From Lachnospiraceae bacterium (lineage in GTDB: Bacteria; Bacillota; Clostridia; Lachnospirales; Lachnospiraceae), in NCBI GenBank assembly GCA_014804485.1, contig JAAUZT010000007.1:66928-130927 (forward strand): a stretch of 64,000 bases of DNA, read 5' to 3'. Under the pieces are notes generated by a model. The model had not been told where the DNA came from. It searched no databases and worked only from the letters and a program-made list of their open reading frames with translations. Of the stretch, positions 15,422 through 24,212 are shown piece after piece. The position numbers and the translations under genes are program-made. Numbering within the stretch: the stretch's first letter is position 1; each line of letters opens with the position of its first letter.

Positions 15422-17551
15422 CTAATAATTGATCACCAGCACTTCCCTGGTGACATCACTTTTTTGTGTCTGATAATTGGAATTAGAATAATCATATGAC
15501 AGCTGCATCGCCGTGAACTGCGGGTTCCTCTCGATCCAGTCCGCCAGAATATCGTTTCTCTTGCCCTTACTTTCCAGTACGTTGGATAAGGCAAAGCGAA
15601 TCCCCCGCCGATTAAGCTCCTCCAGATAATCTAGCAGATCCTTCTCATCCGCTCTCGTCCATCCGCCCTGCTCGTTGTAAGTTGCGCAGGTAATCAGGTA
15701 GGGCGGATCAACATAGAAAAAGCTTTGAGCGGTAAATTTCTCCGGCTTCAAATCCCGAAAATCACCACAGGTAAACCGATAGTCTCCGCTCTTCAACCGG
15801 TCCAGAAAACCGGCCAGCTTCTCCTGCATTCTGATGTTAAAATCCCGCTTGCCCACCGGCAGATTAAACTCGCCTTTTCTGTTAAACCGCAATTGATTAT
15901 TAAATGAATAGACAATCAACAAATACAGCATGAGATAATATTCATCATCCTTCTTTGTCCTGCCATTAAAATCTTCCCGCAGCTTATAGTAGCTTTTCGC
16001 GTTGTAGCCGGCTAATCCCTTAGAGCTTTCACACCCATAATATTCATAGCCATCCCTGCTTACAAGAGACAAACCATACAGGTCAATCGTCTCAAACAGC
16101 CATGAAAACACGACTTCACGGGATAATTTCTTCAATGTGTTAAGGAGTCCAATCAAATGCTCATCGGCATCATTAAACCAGACCTTACTGCAATTTACAT
16201 TAATGCCCACGTTGCAGCCGCCGCAGAATAAATCCACCGCCTGATCCGCTTCCTGCGGAAAAAGAGGTAATATCTGAGGCAGAAGCTTATATTTTCCTCC
16301 TGTATAATTCAGTGCGGACGGTATCATCTCTTTTGCTTCCCCGTAACAAGTACATAGAAAAAGCCTTTCCTGATTTTCCTTAATGTCGGATTTGCCGGTG
16401 GAAAAAGCCTTATAATCCTCCGAAAACACTTTTACCGATCCCTTTTTCTGCAGGATGCGCATGATATCGTCATCACTGATCTTGGCATTCGAGCGGTCGT
16501 TGCCTTTCTCTGCCATATTATTATAGGAAAGAACTATGTATTTTGCATGTATGGAATCGATCAGTCTTTCAAACGCCGCCGCCGCTTTCTTAGTGCAGTA
16601 ATCGCTCTTGAGGGCAGCTCTGTCCATCTTTCTGGCAACGCCGAACACCTCAGGCCTGTCCCACCTTGCTACATTCTCCAACAAATGATATGCGTCGCAA
16701 TACTGTCTGGAATTGTACGGCGGGTCAATATAGACCAAATCAGCCTCGATTCTCGCCGCCAGTTCATTCGTGTCCATATTATAACATATGTTATTTTCAT
16801 TCAGATCGGCCTCGGGCTGCGGAACCGCCAGTTCAAGATGCCGCTCAAACTCTACGCCCTGCCTGTATGCATCGTAATGGCCGCAGGTATTGGCAATCTT
16901 GTCCATCGCATACAAAAGGGAGGTGATCACCAGCGCCCGCTCTCTGCCGTTCACTTCTCCGGCATGAAATCTGTCTTCTATATCCTGCCTGATAAATCCG
17001 ATCTTCCTACAGTCCTCCCGAGAAAAATAGGTGTCGGCAAAGTTCTCACTCATGTAGTTATCCTGCTCTACACACACCGCATTATATTCCGCAATCAGAT
17101 CAATAATTTTTTCCTCGGAATAGCTTTCGCTGCCGAACCATGCCACATGGCAGATGTAATTGCTGTACATAATATCATTAGTGATTAATTTCTTATCGGT
17201 AAACGCGGACGCAACGGCTCCCGTTCCCGCAAATATATCCGCCACGGTGTTAATATTGCTGCATTCCTCTTCCGCAATTCTCGTGATAAAAGGCAAAAGC
17301 TTGTATTTATTTCCTAAATAACGCCTGTTGTTAATCTTAATCGTCTTATACGGCGGATCATCCGGTTCTGTTTTCTCTGTAATTCTGTTTTTCCTAATAT
17401 AATCCCTCAATTTATAATAGATTTCATCAGACCAAACCGGCTTTCCGTTTGCGTCAATCTCCGGCTCGACTACGCCATGATCTTTCAAATAGTATAAATA
17501 GGATCTCGAAATGCCTAATTTTTTTGCCATCTGCGTCGCCGAATAGTTCAC
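15422..17551 (-). CDS. Double D12-class DNA adenine methyltransferase with N-terminal HTH (M.FokI-like)
   Basis: 709 residues in three parts. Residues 1-55 are a MerR-like helix-turn-helix (TQMAKKLGISRSYLYYLKDHG). Residues about 70-400 are one D12 adenine methyltransferase with YLGNKYKLLPFI, DIFAGTGAVAS and the catalytic YIDPPYNSRQY. Residues about 415-709 are a second one with NYTGGKYKLLPQI, DLFCGGCNVGIN and YVDPPYLITC. Two fused D12 domains are the layout of M.FokI, which methylates the two strands of an asymmetric site with separate domains. The GTG start at 17551 has GGAAGG 4 nt upstream. No restriction endonuclease is adjacent, so it appears orphaned or solitary. Confidence 0.85.
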   Translation of the reverse strand: MNYSATQMAKKLGISRSYLYYLKDHGVVEPEIDANGKPVWSDEIYYKLRDYIRKNRITEKTEPDDPPYKTIKINNRRYLGNKYKLLPFITRIAEEECSNINTVADIFAGTGAVASAFTDKKLITNDIMYSNYICHVAWFGSESYSEEKIIDLIAEYNAVCVEQDNYMSENFADTYFSREDCRKIGFIRQDIEDRFHAGEVNGRERALVITSLLYAMDKIANTCGHYDAYRQGVEFERHLELAVPQPEADLNENNICYNMDTNELAARIEADLVYIDPPYNSRQYCDAYHLLENVARWDRPEVFGVARKMDRAALKSDYCTKKAAAAFERLIDSIHAKYIVLSYNNMAEKGNDRSNAKISDDDIMRILQKKGSVKVFSEDYKAFSTGKSDIKENQERLFLCTCYGEAKEMIPSALNYTGGKYKLLPQILPLFPQEADQAVDLFCGGCNVGINVNCSKVWFNDADEHLIGLLNTLKKLSREVVFSWLFETIDLYGLSLVSRDGYEYYGCESSKGLAGYNAKSYYKLREDFNGRTKKDDEYYLMLYLLIVYSFNNQLRFNRKGEFNLPVGKRDFNIRMQEKLAGFLDRLKSGDYRFTCGDFRDLKPEKFTAQSFFYVDPPYLITCATYNEQGGWTRADEKDLLDYLEELNRRGIRFALSNVLESKGKRNDILADWIERNPQFTAMQLSYDYSNSNYQTQKSDVTREVLVINY

Positions 17552-17708
17552 TTTACCTTCCCCGTCTTATGCAACATTTTTCTTCCGTTATTGGACACTT
17601 TTCTTCTTAATTATATCATTACTATACAAATTATCAATATTATTTTGGGGAAATGCACTAGGAAATGGATGCTAGATGGTGTCAGCTTATGAACAAATCC
17701 GCATAGCA

Positions 17709-17740
17709 AAAGCCCCTTGAATGCAAGCATTCGGGGCTTT
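17709..17740 (-). terminator. Intrinsic terminator of the rplM-rpsI operon
   Basis: AAAGCCCC and GGGGCTTT enclose an inner GAATGC/GCATTC stem; on the minus strand the hairpin is followed by TTTTGC. It lies about 100 nt after the rpsI stop, beyond a duplicated copy of the rpsI 3' end. The rest of 17552-17839 has no gene. Confidence 0.85.
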
Positions 17741-17770
17741 GTATATGCGTCTTTGTTTGCAGATAACTGC

Positions 17771-17856
17771 TTATCTCTTTGAAAACTCGGAAACAGGTTT
17801 CCTCGTTCAGTCGATAAAAATGCTCGCAAGCGGCATTTATTATCTCTTTGAAAACT
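17771..17856. repeat. 17-bp duplication of the rpsI 3' end
   Basis: TTATCTCTTTGAAAACT is present at 17840-17856, where it encodes the last residues and stop of rpsI on the minus strand, and again at 17771-17787, 69 bp further downstream. Flanking bases differ. The rpsI 3' end is a known target of site-specific integrative elements in Firmicutes, so this may be an attachment-site scar. Confidence 0.6.
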
Positions 17857-18247
17857 GTGGTGCGCGTCTTGCGGCTTTGAGACCGTATTTCTTTCTCTCT
17901 TTCATACGAGGGTCTCTTGTTAAGTAGCCGGCTTTCTTTAAAGTCGGTCTGTAATCCGCATCCGCCTGAAGTAAAGCTCTTGCAATACCGTGTCTGACAG
18001 CGCCCGCCTGACCCGTATAACCGCCGCCTTTTACGGTAACGATCACATCAAATTTATCAACGGTATCTGTAGCCACGAGAGGCTGACGAACGATAACCTT
18101 CAGTGTCTCTAATCCAAAATAATCATCAATACTTCTCTTATTGATCGTAATATCACCTTTGCCCGGCACTAAATATACTCTGGCAATAGATTTCTTTCTT
18201 CTGCCGGTACCATAATATTTTGCTGCTGCTTTCGCTGACTTAGCCAT
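17840..18247 (-). CDS. rpsI: 30S ribosomal protein S9 (uS9)
   Basis: S9 sits in the 30S head; its C-terminal Ser-Lys-Arg tail contacts P-site tRNA, and this protein ends FSKR as expected. The 135 residues include the conserved [33 protein letters not shown] and [17 protein letters not shown]. It is slightly longer than the usual 130 because of the N-terminal extension MAKSAKA. GGAG precedes the ATG, and it is 29 nt after rplM. Its final 17 bp are duplicated downstream. Confidence 0.98.
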   Translation of the reverse strand: MAKSAKAAAKYYGTGRRKKSIARVYLVPGKGDITINKRSIDDYFGLETLKVIVRQPLVATDTVDKFDVIVTVKGGGYTGQAGAVRHGIARALLQADADYRPTLKKAGYLTRDPRMKERKKYGLKAARRAPQFSKR

Positions 18248-18276
18248 TATTATTTTCTCCTTTCAGTCCTTGTGAA

Positions 18277-18705
18277 TTAAAATGTTAATACTTCCGGCTT
18301 CTGTGCTGCCTGCTGATGATCAGGTCCCGCATATACATGAAGCTTCGTGTACATTTGTCTTCCCAAAGGTCCTTTTGGAAGCATGCCTTTTACTGCGTGC
18401 TCTACAACTCTCTCCGGATGTTTCTGCATCATCTCTTTCAGGGTAGTCTCTTTCATACCGCCTACATAATCTGAGTGATGATAATAAATCTTCTGGTCTA
18501 ACTTCTTACCGGTCACCTTTACCTTCTCGGCATTGACTACAATCACATAGTCTCCCGTGTCAATGTGCGGTGTAAAGATCGGCTTATTCTTACCTCTAAG
18601 CACCTTAGCAACCTCAGATGCCAAACGTCCGAGTGTCATATCTGTCGCATCAACTACATACCATTTTCTTTCGATCGTAGCCGGACTTGCCATAAAAGTC
18701 TTCAT
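18277..18705 (-). CDS. rplM: 50S ribosomal protein L13 (uL13)
   Basis: An early-assembling 23S rRNA-binding protein. The 142 residues match the family length, with [16 protein letters not shown] near the N-terminus, [12 protein letters not shown], and [28 protein letters not shown] is 7 nt before the ATG. It is the first long gene of the rplM-rpsI unit, preceded by a consensus promoter and a 216-nt leader that contains a possible 58-codon reading frame ending 15 nt before rplM. Confidence 0.98.
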   Translation of the reverse strand: MKTFMASPATIERKWYVVDATDMTLGRLASEVAKVLRGKNKPIFTPHIDTGDYVIVVNAEKVKVTGKKLDQKIYYHHSDYVGGMKETTLKEMMQKHPERVVEHAVKGMLPKGPLGRQMYTKLHVYAGPDHQQAAQKPEVLTF

Positions 18706-18720
18706 TGTATTACCTCCATA

Positions 18721-18897
18721 CTAGCGATTGTCTTTCGACTGTCTGTGTTGTTCTTCCGGTTCCTCGTGCGGATGTCCGGCCACACTCGGCAACCCTCGTA
18801 ACAACGGTTTATTCTTCATTGCATAGATTAATCCACTAACCGATTCATAATCTATTTCTTTATTTAAAATGTCTTCGCCGGGGCTTTGGCTCGACAT
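18721..18897 (-). CDS. Possible 58-residue leader protein upstream of rplM
   Basis: An open frame from ATG at 18897 to TAG at 18721 lies fully inside the rplM leader, ending 15 nt before the rplM ATG. The product begins MSSQSPGEDILNKEIDYES, has a central IYAMKNKPLLRGLPSVAG and an acidic, polar end; composition is protein-like and codons look ordinary. Against it, no Shine-Dalgarno is visible (the ATG would be about 20 nt from the transcript start) and no family was recognised. It may instead be part of a structured L13 leader RNA. Not certain to be a gene. Confidence 0.35.
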   Translation of the reverse strand: MSSQSPGEDILNKEIDYESVSGLIYAMKNKPLLRGLPSVAGHPHEEPEEQHRQSKDNR

Positions 18898-18921
18898 TTC
18901 TAAACACTGTCACACTTGCCT

Positions 18922-18950
18922 ATTATATTATACGCTTCCGCGTGTGTCAA
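18922..18950 (-). promoter_or_regulatory. Promoter of rplM-rpsI
   Basis: A full consensus sigma-A promoter on the minus strand: TTGACA (18945-18950), 17-nt spacer, TATAAT (18922-18927). The leader from about 18915 to rplM is roughly 210 nt. The promoter is needed because the GH43 gene on the other strand separates rplM from truA. Confidence 0.9.
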
Positions 18951-19030
18951 TATTTTTTTGTATTGAGTTTCCGTAGCTGCCTCACTATAATTATTTATAG
19001 ATCAATACATACCACGCGGAGGAAAATAAC

Positions 19031-20560
19031 ATGCGCTATACTAATCCCATTGTTAAAGGCTTCTATCCCGATCCGAGCGTCTGTGAGGCAGACGGCATAT
19101 TTTATCTGGCCTGCAGCTCTTTTCAATATTTCCCGGGTGTACCGCTGTTTCAAAGCACCGATCTGGTCAACTGGACACCGATCGGCCATGCCCTGACCAG
19201 AAAAAGTCAGGTTATGCTGGAAAAGGTCAACAGTTCCGGCGGCGTCTTCGCACCTACGCTCCGTTTTCACGAAGGACGGTTCTATATGGTAACCAATAAT
19301 AATACGACACAGGAAAACTTCTATGTATATACAGACGATATCCACGGTGAATGGTCAGACCCGATCACCGTAGATCAGGGCGGTATCGACCCCTCCCTGC
19401 TATTCGACGATGGTCATGTATATTTTATCAGTAACGGCGCGGATGAACATGGCGTGGGCAGTGTCATTCAATGCGAGATCGACATCCATACCGGACGTAA
19501 GCTTACACCCAGTAAGCCGATCTGGCAAGGTTCCGGCGGCCGTTATCTGGAAAGCCCGCATATGTACCGCATAGGTAGCACGTACTATCTGATAGCCGCC
19601 GAAGGAGGCACGGAGTACGGTCATATGGTTACCTATGCCGTATCCGACAATGTCTGGGGACCTTTCCGCAATTATCCCCACAATCCCGTACTGACCAACC
19701 GTAACAAAGCGCCCGGAATCATACAGGGCATCGGGCACGGCGATCTGATCCGTGCAGCGGACGGCAACTGGTTCCTTCTCACGCTGGGATTCCGTCAGAT
19801 CCATAAGTGGCAGGCTTATCATCATCTGGGAAGGGAAGTATTCCTTACGCCTGTCTTCTTTGACAAGGACGGCTGGTTCCACGCGGGAACAGACGGAACC
19901 ACAGAACACTCCTATGAGATCTCCGGAGATTTCCCACAGCTTCACAAAAACCTTTATACCTTTAAAAATACTTCCTGGGATTTAGACTGGATCTACCTGC
20001 GCCATCCTCATATGCACAACTACATGTTGGAAAACAATCAGCTGACGCTGTGCGGCTCTGACATTACTTTAGGTGAGGCAGACTCCCCAACATTCCTCGG
20101 TATCCGGCAGCAGGATTTTGATATGACTGTTTCAGTCAAAATTGAATATAAACCCTCTGTCATATCCGACAGCAGTGCCGCTATGACACATAATGAGGCC
20201 GGATTAACCCTGTATATGGATGAATTGCAACACTATGACATATATGTCACAAAATCTGCTTCTGGTTATGAAGCGGTATTAAAACTAAACATCGGCAACA
20301 TCAAACATATTCAGACCACCGTACCGTTGGAAAACGGAACGACTCGGATGGTCATTGAATCCGATTCTCTGGAATATCATTTCTATCTGGTATCCGGAAC
20401 GGAAAATCCACAGAAGATCAAGCTTGGTTCCGCATACACGAAATATTTATCCAGTGAGGTGGCCGGCGGTTTCACCGGAGTCGTAATCGGGCTCTATGCT
20501 GTCGGTGAGTGCACTGCCGTATTCGATGACTTTTGCTGCGAATACCACAATCCGGCTTAA
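19031..20560 (+). CDS. Glycoside hydrolase family 43 beta-xylosidase / alpha-L-arabinofuranosidase
   Basis: A GH43 enzyme acting on xylo- or arabino-oligosaccharides, probably in the cytoplasm since no signal peptide is seen. The 509 residues hold an N-terminal five-bladed propeller with the catalytic acids: base Asp14 (FYPDPS), pKa modulator Asp120 (GGIDPSLLF) and acid Glu174 (YLESPHMY), and a C-terminal beta-sandwich from about residue 310. GGAGG precedes the ATG. It is on the plus strand between truA and rplM, which are normally adjacent, and ends one base from the truA stop; no transporter or regulator for xylan use is nearby, suggesting a later insertion. Confidence 0.92.
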   Translation: MRYTNPIVKGFYPDPSVCEADGIFYLACSSFQYFPGVPLFQSTDLVNWTPIGHALTRKSQVMLEKVNSSGGVFAPTLRFHEGRFYMVTNNNTTQENFYVYTDDIHGEWSDPITVDQGGIDPSLLFDDGHVYFISNGADEHGVGSVIQCEIDIHTGRKLTPSKPIWQGSGGRYLESPHMYRIGSTYYLIAAEGGTEYGHMVTYAVSDNVWGPFRNYPHNPVLTNRNKAPGIIQGIGHGDLIRAADGNWFLLTLGFRQIHKWQAYHHLGREVFLTPVFFDKDGWFHAGTDGTTEHSYEISGDFPQLHKNLYTFKNTSWDLDWIYLRHPHMHNYMLENNQLTLCGSDITLGEADSPTFLGIRQQDFDMTVSVKIEYKPSVISDSSAAMTHNEAGLTLYMDELQHYDIYVTKSASGYEAVLKLNIGNIKHIQTTVPLENGTTRMVIESDSLEYHFYLVSGTENPQKIKLGSAYTKYLSSEVAGGFTGVVIGLYAVGECTAVFDDFCCEYHNPA

Positions 20561-20561
20561 A

Positions 20562-21380
20562 TCATTCTTCACCTGTAATCCGTCCAAGCTCCAGATACTC
20601 GATCCCGATCAGGGTAAGTCCGCAGGCAGGCGCGGTAGGACCCGCCGCCTGCCTGTCTCTTGCTTCCAGAATACGCTGCACGTCCTGCGGCGCAATATGC
20701 CCTCTGCCGACTTCCATCAAAGTTCCCGCTATGATCCGTACCATGTTATAGAGGAACCCATATCCTGTCACACGGATCACGATCTCCCGATCCGCATATC
20801 GTTCTGCTTGGTCCGTCTCTTCCGCGGTACGGTCTTTTCCGCTGTATTCCGCCCACACTTCCAGAGACTCTATCTGTCTCACTGTAGTTTCCACCTGGGC
20901 TCCCACGGTACAAAAACTCTTGAAATCATGTGTTCCCACCAGATATTCTCCCGCTTGTCTCATTAAGCCAATATCCAGCGGCATATAAGTAAAATGGGTA
21001 TACAGCCTTTTCACCGGCATGGGAAAAGGCGCGCAATAGATTCGATATTCATAGCTCTTACGGCTGACGCAGTGGCGCGGGTGAAAGTCCGACGGTACCT
21101 CCCCGGATCTGCGGACTCTGATATCCTCCGGAAGTCTTCTGTTGAGTGCATAAGCTATTTTGTCCGCCGGAATCGGGCTATCCGTATCGAAGACAGCAAC
21201 ATTCCCCATGGCATGCACGCCGGAATCCGTGCGGCTGGCACCAATCACCTCTATCCGTTCTCCCATAAGATCAGAAAGGCACCTATTCAAGATGCCTTCG
21301 ATCGTCTCCCCATTCGGTTGTATCTGCCACCCACGATAGTTCGTCCCATCATAAGCGACGGTCAGCATAACTCTCTTCAT
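20562..21380 (-). CDS. truA: tRNA pseudouridine(38-40) synthase
   Basis: TruA converts U38, U39 and U40 in tRNA anticodon arms to pseudouridine. The 272-residue protein has LTVAYDGTNYRGWQIQ at the N-terminus, the catalytic Asp52 in ASRTDSGVHAMGN, and RNPRHCVSRKSYEYRI-like and YNMVRIIAGTLMEVGRG segments. The ATG at 21380 is chosen for its GGAG and normal N-terminus; another ATG six codons upstream at 21398 is possible. It is the last gene of the ecfA1-ecfA2-ecfT-truA run, 28 nt after ecfT. Confidence 0.95.
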   Translation of the reverse strand: MKRVMLTVAYDGTNYRGWQIQPNGETIEGILNRCLSDLMGERIEVIGASRTDSGVHAMGNVAVFDTDSPIPADKIAYALNRRLPEDIRVRRSGEVPSDFHPRHCVSRKSYEYRIYCAPFPMPVKRLYTHFTYMPLDIGLMRQAGEYLVGTHDFKSFCTVGAQVETTVRQIESLEVWAEYSGKDRTAEETDQAERYADREIVIRVTGYGFLYNMVRIIAGTLMEVGRGHIAPQDVQRILEARDRQAAGPTAPACGLTLIGIEYLELGRITGEE

Positions 21381-21408
21381 AGCTCTCCATTCACTCAACT
21401 CAAATACG

Positions 21409-22209
21409 TCACAAATAAATCCGTATCACCACACACATCGCAAAGTACGCCGCCAGCACTCCATACGCAATCCGATCCCTGCCTGCATATTTCAGCGGCT
21501 TCATCTTCGTTCTGTTCTCTCCACCCCGATAACATCTGGCTTCCATCGCCATCGCCAGATCATTCGCGCGGCGGAATGCCGAGATAAACAGCGGTACAAG
21601 CAGCGGTACCATGGCTTTCGCTTTTTTTATCAGATTGCCGCTCTCAAAATCCGCGCCTCTGGCAATCTGCGCTTTCATGATCTTATCGGTCTCTTCCAAC
21701 AGGATCGGGATAAAACGCAGCGCGATCGACATCATCATCGCCACCTCATGTACCGGTACCCGGAACACTTTGAGCGGCTTCATCAACTTCTCCATGCCGT
21801 CCGTCAGGCTGTTGGGCGTAGTCGTCAGCGTCATCACCGAGGAACCGATGATCAGAAAAGACAGTCGTACAGCCATCATCACCGCCGTGTGCAGCCCTTC
21901 TTTCGTGATTTTTAATTTCCACACTGACCATAGAACCTCTCCCGGTGTCAGGAACAGATTGAATACGACCGTAATCAGCAGAATGAAAATAATGGCCTTC
22001 ATGCCTTTGACCATATATCGAAAAGGCACATTGGACAATTTAATCATCACCGCCAGAAAAACAGCGGCCAATACATACCCCACCCAGTTCTTTACCACAA
22101 AAAGCGATATAATAAAACAAATAGTCGCTATCAGTTTCACTCTCGGGTCCAATTTATGTATGACGGAGTCCGTCTGATAATACTGGCCCAGTGTAATGTC
22201 TCGTAACAT
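21409..22209 (-). CDS. ecfT: ECF transporter transmembrane component EcfT
   Basis: EcfT is the membrane scaffold of energy-coupling factor transporters, joining the EcfA1-EcfA2 ATPases to exchangeable vitamin-binding S components such as BioY. The 266 residues contain about six membrane helices and the two Ala-Arg-Gly-type coupling motifs, AQIARGAD (about 180-187) and AMEARCYRGG (about 225-234). AAAGGA precedes the ATG. It lies 12 nt after ecfA2. A bioY gene is present elsewhere in the window (53679) and could dock on this module. Confidence 0.95.
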   Translation of the reverse strand: MLRDITLGQYYQTDSVIHKLDPRVKLIATICFIISLFVVKNWVGYVLAAVFLAVMIKLSNVPFRYMVKGMKAIIFILLITVVFNLFLTPGEVLWSVWKLKITKEGLHTAVMMAVRLSFLIIGSSVMTLTTTPNSLTDGMEKLMKPLKVFRVPVHEVAMMMSIALRFIPILLEETDKIMKAQIARGADFESGNLIKKAKAMVPLLVPLFISAFRRANDLAMAMEARCYRGGENRTKMKPLKYAGRDRIAYGVLAAYFAMCVVIRIYL

Positions 22210-22221
22210 AACCTATTCCTT

Positions 22222-23067
22222 TCAAAAAAAAATTTGCAGTATCTCCTGCGCCGCTTCCTCTATCGTCGTAGCATCGGTCGCAACCGGCATACCCCTCTTA
22301 TGGAGTGCCTGCATGATATACGTCACCTGCGGTGCCGCCAGCCCCACTTCCTCCAATTCGCGATAGTGCTTAAACACTTCTTTCGGCACATCGTCATACA
22401 GCACGCTGCCCTGATTCATCACGATAATGCGATCCACATACTTGGCCACGTCTTCCATGCTGTGAGACACCAGAATAACCGTGATGCCCGTTTCCTCTTT
22501 CAGCTTGGCAACCTGATCGAGAATCTCGTCTCTTCCTTTCGGATCCAGTCCCGCCGTCGGCTCATCCAGCACGAGCACATCCGGTTTCATGGCAAGCACA
22601 CCGGCAATCGCCACTCTGCGCTTCTGTCCGCCCGACAGGTCAAAAGGCGACTGGTAGAAATATTCGTCCTCCAACCCTACCTGCTTAAGCGCTGCATAGG
22701 CTCGAAGCTCCGCCTCTTTCTGCGTCAGTCCCAGATTTTTCGGTCCGAAACAAACATCTTTGAAAACATCAATCTCAAACAGCTGGTGCTCCGGATACTG
22801 AAACACCAGTCCGACCTTGCTCCGCAGCTTCTTCTTATCATACCCCTCCGCATGGATATCCTCGCCGTTAAAATATATACTGCCGCCTGTAGGTTTGATC
22901 AGCCCATTCAAATGCTGCACAAGCGTAGACTTTCCGGAACCTGTATGTCCGATCAGTCCGATGAACTGACCGTCCGGAATCACCAGATTCACATCATTCA
23001 GTGCATGCACCGCGAGCGTCGTGTCCTCACCGTATACATAATCTACATGATCTAATATAATCGACAT
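22222..23067 (-). CDS. ecfA2: ECF transporter ATPase EcfA2
   Basis: One of two ATPases of the energy-coupling module. The 281 residues have Walker A GHTGSGKST, the Q-loop VFQYPEHQLF, the signature LSGGQKRRVAIAG, Walker B VLVLDEPTAGLD and the switch His in LVSHSMEDVA; a C-terminal extension of about 50 residues is usual for the family. GAGG lies 10 nt before the ATG. It follows ecfA1 by 61 nt. Confidence 0.95.
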   Translation of the reverse strand: MSIILDHVDYVYGEDTTLAVHALNDVNLVIPDGQFIGLIGHTGSGKSTLVQHLNGLIKPTGGSIYFNGEDIHAEGYDKKKLRSKVGLVFQYPEHQLFEIDVFKDVCFGPKNLGLTQKEAELRAYAALKQVGLEDEYFYQSPFDLSGGQKRRVAIAGVLAMKPDVLVLDEPTAGLDPKGRDEILDQVAKLKEETGITVILVSHSMEDVAKYVDRIIVMNQGSVLYDDVPKEVFKHYRELEEVGLAAPQVTYIMQALHKRGMPVATDATTIEEAAQEILQIFF

Positions 23068-23128
23068 CTTGTTTAATCCTCATTCCCGTATATAATCGCG
23101 TACTTATGACATCTTATATGATCGGTTT

Positions 23129-23989
23129 CTATTTCATATGATATTTTTGCAACAAGTGCTGTGTCAGCTCCTCCACCGTCAGGATTCCATCCGGCAGTTC
23201 TACGCCCTTTTGCTGCAATTCATAGGCAAGCAATGTCACCTGCGGCACATCCAGACGCAGTTCCTTGAGCCTTTCCACCTGTGAAAAGATCTCCCTCGGC
23301 GTTCCCTCCATTGCTATTTTCCCTTTATCCATGACGAAAACTTTGTCCGCGTGAATAATTTCTTCCATATAATGGGTAATCAGCACTACCGTGATCCCTT
23401 CCACATCATTTAATCCCCTGACGGCGCGAACTACCTCCTTGCGTCCGTTGGGATCAAGCATCGCCGTCGGCTCATCAAGAATAATGCATTTGGGATGCAT
23501 TGCAATTACACCTGCTATCGAAACTCTCTGCTTCTGACCACCGGATAACTTATTCGGTGAGAATTTGCGGTATGCGTACATCCCCACCGCTTTCAGACTC
23601 TCTTCCACGCGCGCCCAGATCTCTTCCGTAGGCACGCCCATATTCTCCGGTCCGAATCCCACATCCTCTTCGACCACCTGTCCGATGATCTGATTATCGG
23701 GATTCTGGAAAACCATACCCGCTTCCTGACGGATATTCCACAGATCCTTCTCGTCCCGCGTATCCATGCCGTCCACCCACACTGCTCCTTCGGTGGGATA
23801 CAGGATCGCGTTGATATGCTTGGCCAGCGTGGACTTGCCTGAACCGTTATGCCCCAGAATCGCAACGAAATCGCCCTGCTTCACATCCAGATCGACCTCG
23901 TCCACTGCGCGGGTGATTCCCTCCACGTTGCCTTCTTCGTCACGCCTTATATATTCAAATACCAGTTTATCTGTCTTAATGATTCCCAT
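23129..23989 (-). CDS. ecfA1: ECF transporter ATPase EcfA1
   Basis: The partner ATPase, forming a heterodimer with EcfA2. The 286 residues have Walker [19 protein letters not shown], the signature [13 protein letters not shown], Walker [13 protein letters not shown] and LITHYMEEI. The ribosome-binding site AGGAG is about 13 nt from the ATG, which is long. It is the first gene of the ecf-truA operon and has its own promoter and a family D hairpin in its leader, consistent with the chemoreceptor and M15 genes separating it from rplQ. Confidence 0.95.
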   Translation of the reverse strand: MGIIKTDKLVFEYIRRDEEGNVEGITRAVDEVDLDVKQGDFVAILGHNGSGKSTLAKHINAILYPTEGAVWVDGMDTRDEKDLWNIRQEAGMVFQNPDNQIIGQVVEEDVGFGPENMGVPTEEIWARVEESLKAVGMYAYRKFSPNKLSGGQKQRVSIAGVIAMHPKCIILDEPTAMLDPNGRKEVVRAVRGLNDVEGITVVLITHYMEEIIHADKVFVMDKGKIAMEGTPREIFSQVERLKELRLDVPQVTLLAYELQQKGVELPDGILTVEELTQHLLQKYHMK

Positions 23990-24043
23990 CTGCGATATTT
24001 AACTCCTATTACAAATTCATGCGTATACATTTTAACGCTGTAA

Positions 24044-24077
24044 CGTAACTGTTCGGAACCCTGTTCTTCACAGTTGC
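24044..24077. repeat. Family D hairpin, copy 2 (ecfA1 leader)
   Basis: In mRNA sense GCAACTGTGAAGAACAGG then GTTCCGAACAGTTACG: outer stem, bulge and inner GAAC/GTTC stem. It lies 55 nt before the ecfA1 start and downstream of the TATAAT at 24122-24127, so it is transcribed in the 5' leader. Confidence 0.75.
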
Positions 24078-24121
24078 ACTGTACCAATTCAGTCTGTGAT
24101 AACTTATTCAATTCATCGCTT

Positions 24122-24150
24122 ATTATACTAACTAATCCCCCAAAACACAA
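24122..24150 (-). promoter_or_regulatory. Promoter of ecfA1
   Basis: On the minus strand TTGTGT (24145-24150), a 17-nt spacer and a consensus TATAAT (24122-24127), followed by AAGC as at the copy 1 family D leader. The transcript leader would be about 125 nt and includes a family D hairpin. Confidence 0.7.
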
Positions 24151-24212
24151 GGTTTTATGATATACTTTTAGAGGTTCACGGAATTTACCTTGAGAAAGGA
24201 GATATGACATAT

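Noticed and set aside
17611-17829. Open frame behind rpsI
   Set aside because: It runs across the rpsI terminator and the duplicated rpsI tail, so it is a by-product of those repeats.
24044-24077. Family D hairpins as transcription terminators
   Set aside because: They lie between a promoter and a start codon, have bulged AT-rich stems and no T tract after them.
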